In this document: positions 1 through 5,480 of the stretch, piece after piece
Position numbering within the stretch: the first letter of the stretch is position 1
Layout: each line of letters begins with the position of its first letter
NCBI GenBank assembly: GCA_030597505.1
Contig: JAUVRS010000151.1
Span: forward strand, 1 to 6,651
DNA length: 6,651 nucleotides
From: Desulfobacteraceae bacterium
GTDB taxonomy: Bacteria; Desulfobacterota; DSM-4660; Desulfatiglandales; Desulfatiglandaceae
Reading direction: 5' to 3'
The notes under the pieces: generated by a model
Told to the model about the DNA's origin: nothing
The model's input: the letters and a program-made list of their open reading frames with translations, nothing else
The model's database searches: none
Made by a program: the position numbers and the translations under genes

Positions 1-718
1 AACCGGCAAAGGTCCTGACCTTATCGTCAACGCCCGTTGTGAGCCCGTCAACATTTTTTTCCTGCCACAGGACCGAGGGATAGAGCCTGACCGGACCAAA
101 GTGGAGAGGAACACCTATGTCGATTCTGGGGAGCTTGGTGTTGTTCTGGTAGGTCCCCGGAGTCCAGGGGCCGGGGTTGCCGCCGCTGGGATCGATAAAG
201 GCGAGTTCGACTCTGCCGACCTTGCCAAATCTCCAGGTACCTCTCAGCTGCGGAAAACGGCCTGAGTACCAGTCACCATAACCATCACCAATGATGGTGC
301 CCGCATATGTTCCCAGGAGCTGGCTGGGGTTGATCTGTGAGAACGGGGTGGTGGAATGACCGGCCATGATCGTGAACGATGGGTTTATGTCCCACCAGCC
401 ATATGCGTGCCGGAGACTAACACCGGTCCCGTTGCTGCCACCGCCGCCCAGACCGAGCTCGATAAACATGCCCACATTGTCTTCATTGGTCCACCTGCCG
501 TTTAGACGGGTAATGGGGGACAACTCGTATACCCCGACTGTATAGGGATCCGGTCTGGCTGGGTTGGCCAGCCCTTTGGCTACGGCATTATTTTCATCCC
601 TGTCAAGATAGTAAAAATCAGCAAAGATGATACCACCCATCTTTACCTTTGCCATGGCAGGCGCCGTAAATGCCACCAGCAACAAGGCTGCGATACCAAA
701 AATAAATAACTTCTTCAT
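1..718 (-). CDS. Outer-membrane porin-like beta-barrel protein (N-terminal part, cut by window edge)
   Basis: Predicted secreted outer-membrane channel. The frame is open from an ATG at 718 down to position 1, giving about 239 codons without a stop, so the C-terminus lies outside the window. The N-terminus (MKKLFIFGIAALLLVAFTAP) is a classic Sec signal peptide, with a signal peptidase I site after A-M-A at residue 23. The mature part alternates aromatic and polar residues and is rich in Gly, Asn, Tyr and Trp, as in beta-strands. Stretches such as LRHAYGWWDI and AGHSTTPFS resemble the strand and loop pattern of DcaP-like or similar trimeric porins. The start is fixed by a strong AGGAGG 5 nt upstream and by the signal peptide. 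An in-frame ATG 20 codons upstream (778) would bury the signal and lacks a ribosome site. The gene has its own promoter and is probably transcribed independently of the carbamoyltransferase upstream. The export and barrel calls are firm; the exact porin family and substrate are not. Confidence 0.85.
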   Translation of the reverse strand, partial: MKKLFIFGIAALLLVAFTAPAMAKVKMGGIIFADFYYLDRDENNAVAKGLANPARPDPYTVGVYELSPITRLNGRWTNEDNVGMFIELGLGGGGSNGTGVSLRHAYGWWDINPSFTIMAGHSTTPFSQINPSQLLGTYAGTIIGDGYGDWYSGRFPQLRGTWRFGKVGRVELAFIDPSGGNPGPWTPGTYQNNTKLPRIDIGVPLHFGPVRLYPSVLWQEKNVDGLTTGVDDKVRTFAG

Positions 719-723
719 ACTCT

Positions 724-729
724 CCTCCT
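724..729 (-). promoter_or_regulatory. Strong ribosome binding site of the porin gene
   Basis: AGGAGG read on the minus strand, 5 nt before the ATG at 718, within a GAGGAGGAGA run. It decides the start in favour of 718 over the in-frame ATG at 778. Confidence 0.85.
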
Positions 730-752
730 CAAAAAGTGGTTGGATGTTTGCA

Positions 753-774
753 TGGCCCGAATCTCTTTGGGCCA
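753..774 (-). promoter_or_regulatory. Hairpin / dyad symmetry in the porin leader
   Basis: TGGCCC and GGGCCA form perfect 6-bp arms. Two further A-T pairs lie inside beyond one mismatch, leaving a 4-nt loop. It sits 23 nt upstream of the porin ribosome site, in the untranslated leader. It could be an mRNA stem-loop affecting stability or translation, or a protein-binding dyad. No T-tract follows in the minus direction, so it is not an intrinsic terminator. Confidence 0.45.
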
Positions 775-829
775 CCATAACTTATAAACAAAATCAGCTA
801 CTTCCGAACCTTATCGCCTCCTTTCCTTC

Positions 830-842
830 AAGAATTATTCTT
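830..842. repeat. 13-bp palindrome (AAGAAT-T-ATTCTT), possible operator
   Basis: Perfect 6-bp inverted arms around a single central base. It lies about 40-50 nt downstream of the predicted porin transcription start, a position that would suit a repressor. The sequence is AT-rich, so chance is not excluded, and I cannot assign a regulator family. Confidence 0.3.
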
Positions 843-887
843 AATGGAAAACCAAACCCACCAAGGTAAATTATTTCCTGACAAAGA

Positions 888-916
888 CTTTTAGCAAGTT
901 TGGAAAGAAATGTCAA
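888..916 (-). promoter_or_regulatory. Sigma-70-type promoter of the porin gene
   Basis: On the minus strand a perfect -35 box TTGACA (911-916) is followed by a 17-nt spacer and a TAAAAG -10 box (888-893, 4 of 6 matches to TATAAT). Transcription would start near 881, giving a leader of about 160 nt before the porin ATG. The perfect -35 and ideal spacing make this the best promoter candidate in the window. The -10 is only moderate, so an activator or weak basal use is possible. Confidence 0.6.
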
Positions 917-992
917 GCATTTTTCAGGGTTTTTGGCCCATTTTTCCTGTCAGTTTTCCATTGGGGCATGCTGCCTCAACATTGTGGCCATA

Positions 993-1151
993 TTATTCGA
1001 AAACTCTTTTGGTCGTCAACAAAAAAATTTCTGTATCGTGGCAGAAAACGGTTTTTTTGGCCAAAGACATGGAATGGTTAAAGTTGCTGAATTCTATAGC
1101 ATTATAAACAAGGGCGACAGGGATCAAAGATTCGATGGATGCGGGTGGCAT
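993..1151 (-). CDS. Doubtful 52-residue small ORF downstream of the carbamoyltransferase
   Basis: ATG at 1151 to TAA at 993, 18 nt after the carbamoyltransferase stop and in the same reading frame as it (TAA ACG TAA, then open). The peptide begins MPPASIESLIPVALVYNAIE. It has no membrane segment and no motif I recognise. A GGGAG lies only 2 nt before the ATG, which is too close for a good ribosome site. An open run of this length is not rare by chance, and the complementary plus-strand frame is open as well. It could be a small co-transcribed gene, a relic, or noise. I favour noise or a relic. Confidence 0.2.
   Translation of the reverse strand: MPPASIESLIPVALVYNAIEFSNFNHSMSLAKKTVFCHDTEIFLLTTKRVFE
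1019..1047 (-). terminator. Weak candidate intrinsic terminator after the carbamoyltransferase
   Basis: Read on the minus strand, TTTCTG (1042-1047) and CAGAAA (1028-1033) form a 6-bp stem with an 8-nt loop, directly followed by seven T (1021-1027). It lies about 125 nt past the carbamoyltransferase stop. The stem has only two G-C pairs, so it is weak. A second T7 run on the plus strand (1052-1058) flanks the other side, so the element could act in both directions. It overlaps the doubtful 993-1151 open frame, and the two interpretations compete. Confidence 0.3.
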
Positions 1152-1169
1152 GTCTCCCACGTTTTACGT

Positions 1170-3332
1170 TTACTGCCGATCAAACCGGCTGTGGAGGGAA
1201 TCAATGTCAAAGAAGTGAGATTCCCTGTCAAGAACAGAATATTTTTCACTGTCTGGCATCTGGTGGAGCCCCTCAATCAGTTCTCTGCAGACATTGCGAT
1301 CAAAACCCACATATGTCCGGTTGGGCCGACTCGAGGCCTCGATCAACCTGTCGCCCATCACGACAATACAGATCTCTCCCTTATCAAGACCCGAATTAAG
1401 ACCGGGCTTTTCCGCGTTGTTATAGATAAACTCCCTTACCGAAGCACCTATTTTTGAGATAATGTTCCAGCTCATCTTGGTGTGGGAGCCCATATAACAT
1501 CTGGAGATGGGACGTGACCCATAATCCCGGCGGAATTTTATACAGGGGGAGGCGAGGAATTGGGTCAGGAGGGTCTCTGTTTCTTTTGAGTAATCGAGGA
1601 TCTTTAGTACAATTGATGTGGCATTTTTTGTGGCCTCAGCCAGGATGCGGTCAAGAGAATTGATGTTGCTTTTTGGGAAATTGTTGGTCTTGCGGAGCAG
1701 CGTGTCCCCGACCAGAAGGCCGTCCATGCCGCTGCAGAGGAAGGTCATCACCGCATCGTATACGGTTCTTACAATGGGTTGGCCGTTGATGTTGAAAGAG
1801 GTGTTCAAGACAATGGGAATCCCTGTAATATTCTGATATTCCTTGATTATCGAATAAAAAAAAGGATTCTGATCTTGATTCACTGTCTGCAGTCTGGCGG
1901 TTCCATCCACGTGGGTTATACCTTCGATGCCCTTTTGAACATGCGGGAGAACACCGTAAATTACCGTCATAAAAGGCTCGGGTCTGTCAATGTCAAAATA
2001 GTCCCCCACGGCCTCTTCCAGGACTGTTGGGGCAAATGGCCGCCAAGGCTCCCTGTACTTTACCTGACAATTGGTCCTGTTTCGGCTCTCGATGGTGGGA
2101 GCGGTCAGGATCGAGCGATTCCCGAGGGCCCTGGGACCTGCTTCCTCCCGGCCCTGGAAAATCCCAATAATCTGATTGTCGTGAAGCAGCTTTGCCACCT
2201 CCCCGGCAGAGATATTTTGTTTTTGAATGTGGATTGGCAGATCATACTTCCGGGTCAGTCCGGTGAGTTCCAAAGCCAACCCATCTTTGTCATACCCAAA
2301 CCCCAGATAGAGATTATGCATTGGCTTGGTGGAACCGGTTTGCCTGGAACCCGGGGATTTTGCCGCTGAGGCGAGGGCCGCACCCAGGGCAATTCCCCTG
2401 TCGGATGCGAGGGGCTGGATAAAGATATTTTTGCAGATGTTTGATTTTAAAATACGATAGTTTAGGAGGCTGTTCATTGCAACGCCCCCTGAAAAACAGA
2501 GGTTTTCAAAAGAGAGGGTTTCTCGGGCCTTTTGCAATTTCTCAATGACCATCTCCTCAAGCAACCCCTGTATGCTCGCAGCGACGTCAGCCTGGAGTTT
2601 GCTATATTCTGTTCCGGGTCTTGGCTGGGGCATTCCAAATTTCTCTGCTATTTCGCCCCTCATTTCCCGGAGGATCCCACGCGGCCATCTGTAGGCATCC
2701 CCCTTTTTTTCCAATATTTCGAGAATCCGTTTTTTATAAACGGGACTGCCGTAACTGGCCAACCCCATTATTTTTCCGCAATGCTGGGAGGTGTTGGGGG
2801 TTCGATACCTCAGCCATTCGGTGAAATATTGATAGAGGAAACCAAGGGAAAAATTCCTTGTGAACTCAGTGGAGACCCGGGAAAAGGAGGTGCCCTCCCC
2901 GGTGTAGAAAGATGTCGATTCGGCCTCCCCTGTGCCATCAGCCACGAGAATGGCGGAATGGTCAAACCCTGAGCACAAGAATGCACCGGCAGCGTGGCAG
3001 TCGTGATGGCCCACAAAACACACCGCTTCCCACGAGACCCTGGGAGCAAGATAATTCAGGACCTCAGCACACCGGACTTTTTGAAACTTGATAAATTTTT
3101 TCAGATAGGTTTGCTGGTCCTCCGATGGGTTAAAACCAAAGCTGACGGTCTTAAAATGGTTGAAATCGAGCCTCATCAGCTCCTTTAAGGAAAAATAGGG
3201 GTTGAAGTAGGTCATCTTTTCACCATTAAACCGTTCCTCCTCAAACACATACAGTATGTTGAGGTCTCCGTCGACGATTGCAAGGCCAGTGTCGTGACCT
3301 GTATAGATCCCAAGATGGTATTCCTTTACCAA
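1170..3332 (-). CDS. NodU/CmcH/TobZ-family carbamoyltransferase with extra C-terminal region
   Basis: Predicted 720-residue cytoplasmic enzyme that transfers a carbamoyl group from carbamoyl phosphate, via carbamoyl-AMP, to a hydroxyl of a sugar or other small molecule. The N-terminal Kae1-like domain shows GHD with His13 (candidate catalytic base, as His14 in TobZ). The metal site is H109-x3-H113 and D132 (GHHDCHAAGAF, VADGTGE), probably with D311. GKIMGLASYG (186-195) and SGGVAMN (281-287) follow. The C-terminal YrdC-like domain has GPRALGNRS (399-407), REPWRPFAP (427-435), HVDGTAR (474-480) and LNTSFNINGQPIV (509-521). Family members usually end near residue 550-600; here about 170 more residues of unknown function follow. 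The start is TTG at 3332: a stop lies two codons upstream and AAAGGA sits 7 nt before it. The gene is divergent from the glycosyltransferase operon. Family assignment is firm; the acceptor is unknown. Confidence 0.93.
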   Translation of the reverse strand: MVKEYHLGIYTGHDTGLAIVDGDLNILYVFEEERFNGEKMTYFNPYFSLKELMRLDFNHFKTVSFGFNPSEDQQTYLKKFIKFQKVRCAEVLNYLAPRVSWEAVCFVGHHDCHAAGAFLCSGFDHSAILVADGTGEAESTSFYTGEGTSFSRVSTEFTRNFSLGFLYQYFTEWLRYRTPNTSQHCGKIMGLASYGSPVYKKRILEILEKKGDAYRWPRGILREMRGEIAEKFGMPQPRPGTEYSKLQADVAASIQGLLEEMVIEKLQKARETLSFENLCFSGGVAMNSLLNYRILKSNICKNIFIQPLASDRGIALGAALASAAKSPGSRQTGSTKPMHNLYLGFGYDKDGLALELTGLTRKYDLPIHIQKQNISAGEVAKLLHDNQIIGIFQGREEAGPRALGNRSILTAPTIESRNRTNCQVKYREPWRPFAPTVLEEAVGDYFDIDRPEPFMTVIYGVLPHVQKGIEGITHVDGTARLQTVNQDQNPFFYSIIKEYQNITGIPIVLNTSFNINGQPIVRTVYDAVMTFLCSGMDGLLVGDTLLRKTNNFPKSNINSLDRILAEATKNATSIVLKILDYSKETETLLTQFLASPCIKFRRDYGSRPISRCYMGSHTKMSWNIISKIGASVREFIYNNAEKPGLNSGLDKGEICIVVMGDRLIEASSRPNRTYVGFDRNVCRELIEGLHQMPDSEKYSVLDRESHFFDIDSLHSRFDRQ

Positions 3333-3339
3333 AGGTCAA

Positions 3340-3345
3340 TCCTTT
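3340..3345 (-). promoter_or_regulatory. Ribosome binding site deciding the TTG start of the carbamoyltransferase
   Basis: AAAGGA on the minus strand, 7 nt before the TTG at 3332. An in-frame TGA just upstream of the TTG rules out any longer form, and the conserved GHD motif at residues 12-14 requires a start close to here. Confidence 0.7.
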
Positions 3346-3372
3346 CTCTCTTTTGAAAAGGCGATTTAATCT

Positions 3373-3378
3373 GTTATA
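3373..3378 (-). promoter_or_regulatory. Candidate -10 box for the carbamoyltransferase
   Basis: TATAAC on the minus strand (5 of 6 matches to TATAAT), about 40 nt before the TTG start. The region 16-18 nt further upstream is a T-run with no good TTGACA match, so any promoter here would be weak or activator-dependent. The inverted repeat at 3407-3429 lies where such an activator or repressor could bind. Confidence 0.3.
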
Positions 3379-3406
3379 ACACTCTGAAACTTCACCAAAA
3401 AATAAA

Positions 3407-3429
3407 GATAGACTGTGAATATGTCTATC
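3407..3429. repeat. Perfect 7-bp inverted repeat (GATAGAC-N9-GTCTATC), candidate operator
   Basis: Two perfect 7-bp arms separated by 9 nt lie midway between the divergent carbamoyltransferase and glycosyltransferase genes. The arm centres are 16 bp apart. A further AGAC at 3435-3438 repeats the half-site core at nearly the same spacing (12-13 bp). The geometry fits a dimeric regulator controlling both directions. No regulator gene is in the window and I do not recognise the consensus. Confidence 0.45.
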
Positions 3430-3474
3430 ATGGCAGACAGCGTGAGGGCAAGAAAGAAAAGAATCAGGTTTTGC

Positions 3475-3504
3475 TTGACCCTTAAGTGAGACCCTGTGTA
3501 TTTA
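3475..3504 (+). promoter_or_regulatory. Candidate promoter of the glycosyltransferase operon
   Basis: TTGACC (3475-3480, 5 of 6 to the -35 consensus) is followed by an AT-rich stretch TATTTAATTTAGAAT. TATTTA at 3499-3504 gives an 18-nt spacer but is a poor -10. TTTAAT (3501-3506) and TAGAAT (3508-3513) match the -10 better but at spacings of 20 and 27 nt. The location upstream of the 3594 start is suitable. Confidence 0.35.
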
Positions 3505-3582
3505 ATTTAGAATAGAAATTGATGTTCAAAAAGATTGCTCAATTGAAACAGCCAATAAATAATAATGTCGGCCCTTTTTCAG

Positions 3583-3589
3583 AAGGAGG
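3583..3589 (+). promoter_or_regulatory. Strong ribosome binding site deciding the 3594 start
   Basis: AAGGAGG ends 4 nt before the ATG at 3594. The upstream in-frame ATG (3522) and TTG (3519) are preceded by an AT-rich stretch with no purine-rich ribosome site, so 3594 is the better start. Confidence 0.65.
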
Positions 3590-3593
3590 GAGG

Positions 3594-5480
3594 ATGTTCT
3601 CTGCCATCGTTGTTTTGCTTTGTGCGGGAATTGATATTGGGGTGTTTTACCTGCTCATCGGGGCGGGAGCAGCCGTGGGTTTGACCCATATGGTCAGTTT
3701 TTTGTCAGGAGCTGTCCTTTTTTATGGAATCAAGATTCCCAATACGTACTGGAAGGGTTATGTTACCGTTATTTTGATGGCGCTTTTTCTCCGTGGCGGG
3801 GTGATGGCGGATTTTATTCAGATGTGGGGCTGGTCGCCCGGGGGGGCGATCCTGGTTGCTGCCCCTGTTTCATATCTGACAGTCTATCTGGGGCTTACCC
3901 GATGTGTTTTTTTCCCTGCCCAAAAGGGGCCCCTGTCAAGTGAAGAGTGGCGGACCCTGTCTCTATGGCTCCTCATCTACGCCGTGCTGCTTCGGCTTGT
4001 TTATGCGGGGTTGCCGGAGGTGCTGCACGAGGAGGCCTATTATTGGAACTACGCCCAACACCTGGATATCGGTTATCTGGATCACCCCCCTCTGGTAGGC
4101 TGGGTCATCTGGTTGTTTGCGGGTATGATGGGTCCTTCCGAACTTGCCCTTCGCTTGAGCGCCTTTGCGATCTGGCTGGTGGGCGCCTATTATGTCTATC
4201 TTTTGACCCGGAAGATCTTTGACAAGACCACGGCAATGGGGGCAGTGCTTCTTTTTGCCACATTACCCGTATATTTTTCTCTCGGGTTTGTAATGCTCCC
4301 GGACACCCCGCTTGTGGCCTGTTGGGCCGGGGCCTTGTATTATCTCTATTGTTTGTTAATCGAGAAACGGTCGATGGCGTGGCTGGGGGTGGGGGTCTTT
4401 ATGGGTCTGGGGATGCTTTCCAAATACACCATCGCGCTTCTGGGTGGGGCGGCTCTTGTGTTTGTTCTTATGGACCGCGACTCGCGCAGGTGGCTCCTCA
4501 GACCGGAACCCTATCTGGCGGTTGTCGTTGCCGTGGTCTTGTTTTCGCCGGTAATCGCATGGAACATCCAGAATGAGTGGGTCTCGTTCGCCTTTCAGAG
4601 CACCCGGCGTGTTGCGGGCAGTTTTGATTTTGATCTTCCCGATTTGATCGGTAGCGTGCTGATCCTCTTGACACCCATGGGGGTGTTGGCGGTGGTTGCA
4701 GCGGTGGTTTCAAAGAATTTTTTCACATCAACCGTGGATACAACCGTTGAAAGGAAAAATGTGAGCACCCACCGGCTGTTGATGGCACTCACTTTTTTGC
4801 CCTTCAGCCTGTTTCTGGTGTTTAGCCTCTTTAGAAACATCAAGCTGAACTGGACAGGACCGATATGGTTGGGGACACTCCCTTATCTGGCTTATCTGGT
4901 GATGCAAAGACTGCCACAGCACCCAGGTAAATTACTGGTTTTGGCAAAACGTTGGTTGAAGACGGGGATAGTGATTATTCTTCTGTTTTATGGGGCCGCC
5001 CTCCATTATCTTGTTTTGGGGTTGGCGGGGCTGCCCTACCCGAAAAACGTGTTTGGCCTTGGCTGGCCGGCGTTTGCGAGGCAGGTGGAAGCGTTGGTTG
5101 GAGATCATGAACGGAAAACCGGTGAACGCCCGTTGGTGGTGGGGATGGATAAGGACAGGATAAACAGCTGGCTGGCTTTTTACCGCAGTCAGGCTATGAC
5201 GCACGCAACGGGTGCCACCACAAATGAAGGCGCTCAACAAACTGCGGGAAGACATCTCTTTGGTCAAAACAGTGGTATGTATCTCTTTTGGTTTCCAATA
5301 GAGGAGCAGGAAAGAAAGACAATGATCCTGGTTGGCCGCAAACCCCAAGATCTGGAAGGGACCCATATCACCTCCCGGGCGAAAAAGGTCCATGAGATCA
5401 AAGAGATGTTGATCCGGAAAAACGGAAAGATTGCAGGCCGGTATTACTACCGAATGATAGAAGGCTATCAGGCAAATTGA
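3594..5480 (+). CDS. GtrA-like domain fused to family-39 (ArnT/PMT-like) membrane glycosyltransferase
   Basis: Predicted 628-residue inner-membrane protein. Residues ~1-108 form a four-helix GtrA-like module; its first helix contains the typical G-I-D-x3-F-Y-L-L pattern and it ends at a V-F-F-P. GtrA proteins are thought to help move polyprenyl-phosphate-linked sugars across the membrane. Residues ~115-500 form a GT39-like multi-helix core that would transfer a sugar from a polyprenyl-phosphate donor on the periplasmic side. It has HEEAYYW (145-151) and YLDHPPLVGW (162-171) in the first outer loop with the acidic residues expected for catalysis, then MLPDTPL (234-240), LSKYT (275-279) and a W-N-x2-N-E-W segment (323-329). 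A soluble tail of ~125 residues follows. The start at 3594 is chosen for its ribosome site; starting at 3522 would add 24 polar residues. The stop overlaps the next start. Acceptor and sugar are unknown. Confidence 0.88.
   Translation: MFSAIVVLLCAGIDIGVFYLLIGAGAAVGLTHMVSFLSGAVLFYGIKIPNTYWKGYVTVILMALFLRGGVMADFIQMWGWSPGGAILVAAPVSYLTVYLGLTRCVFFPAQKGPLSSEEWRTLSLWLLIYAVLLRLVYAGLPEVLHEEAYYWNYAQHLDIGYLDHPPLVGWVIWLFAGMMGPSELALRLSAFAIWLVGAYYVYLLTRKIFDKTTAMGAVLLFATLPVYFSLGFVMLPDTPLVACWAGALYYLYCLLIEKRSMAWLGVGVFMGLGMLSKYTIALLGGAALVFVLMDRDSRRWLLRPEPYLAVVVAVVLFSPVIAWNIQNEWVSFAFQSTRRVAGSFDFDLPDLIGSVLILLTPMGVLAVVAAVVSKNFFTSTVDTTVERKNVSTHRLLMALTFLPFSLFLVFSLFRNIKLNWTGPIWLGTLPYLAYLVMQRLPQHPGKLLVLAKRWLKTGIVIILLFYGAALHYLVLGLAGLPYPKNVFGLGWPAFARQVEALVGDHERKTGERPLVVGMDKDRINSWLAFYRSQAMTHATGATTNEGAQQTAGRHLFGQNSGMYLFWFPIEEQERKTMILVGRKPQDLEGTHITSRAKKVHEIKEMLIRKNGKIAGRYYYRMIEGYQAN

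Larger units (their letters stand above)
719..1169. other. 451-bp intergenic region between carbamoyltransferase stop and porin start
   Basis: Both flanking genes read on the minus strand. This stretch contains the porin promoter, leader hairpin and palindrome listed separately. It also contains an imperfect stem-loop at 961-979 (TTGGGGCA / TGCCTCAA around a 3-nt loop, one G-U pair in plus-strand RNA), a short stem beside a T-tract at 1021-1047, and a 52-codon minus-strand open frame (993-1151). The base composition is more AT-rich than the flanking genes. I see no tRNA or known riboswitch consensus. Confidence 0.7.
3366..3506 (-). pseudogene. Start-less 46-codon hydrophobic open frame upstream of the carbamoyltransferase
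   Basis: On the minus strand 46 codons are open, ending at a TAA (3366-3368) that lies 33 nt before the carbamoyltransferase start. The peptide has a basic residue pair (RVK) followed by a ~23-residue hydrophobic segment (NLILFFLALTLSAMIDIF) and then TVYLYFLVKFQSVITD, resembling a single-pass membrane peptide. There is no ATG, GTG or TTG at its head; the first codon after the upstream stop is ATT. The only ATG falls in the middle of the hydrophobic part without a ribosome site. It may be the remnant of a small membrane gene, a gene using a rare start, or a chance frame in AT-rich DNA. Small single-pass proteins are known next to some carbamoyltransferase genes, but I see no diagnostic match to them. 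Confidence 0.25.

Noticed and set aside
753..774. GC-rich hairpin as an intrinsic terminator
   Set aside because: No T-tract follows it in either direction, and it sits inside the porin leader between promoter and ribosome site.
716..778. Upstream in-frame ATG (778) adding 20 residues to the porin
   Set aside because: It has no ribosome site and would place a polar stretch before the signal peptide. The AGGAGG directly before 718 fixes the start.
1101..1106. Perfect TATAAT on the minus strand as a promoter
   Set aside because: No acceptable -35 box lies 16-18 nt upstream, and the area is AT-rich, so it is not listed as a promoter.
900..1457. 185-codon plus-strand open frame across the intergenic region and the end of the carbamoyltransferase
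   Set aside because: It is antisense to the carbamoyltransferase in codon-aligned register, starts with TTG without a ribosome site, and has no recognisable motif. Most of it is explained as a shadow frame.
1779..2972. Long plus-strand frames (1779-2369, 2532-2972)
   Set aside because: They are fully antisense to the conserved carbamoyltransferase core, which carries all the family motifs on the minus strand.
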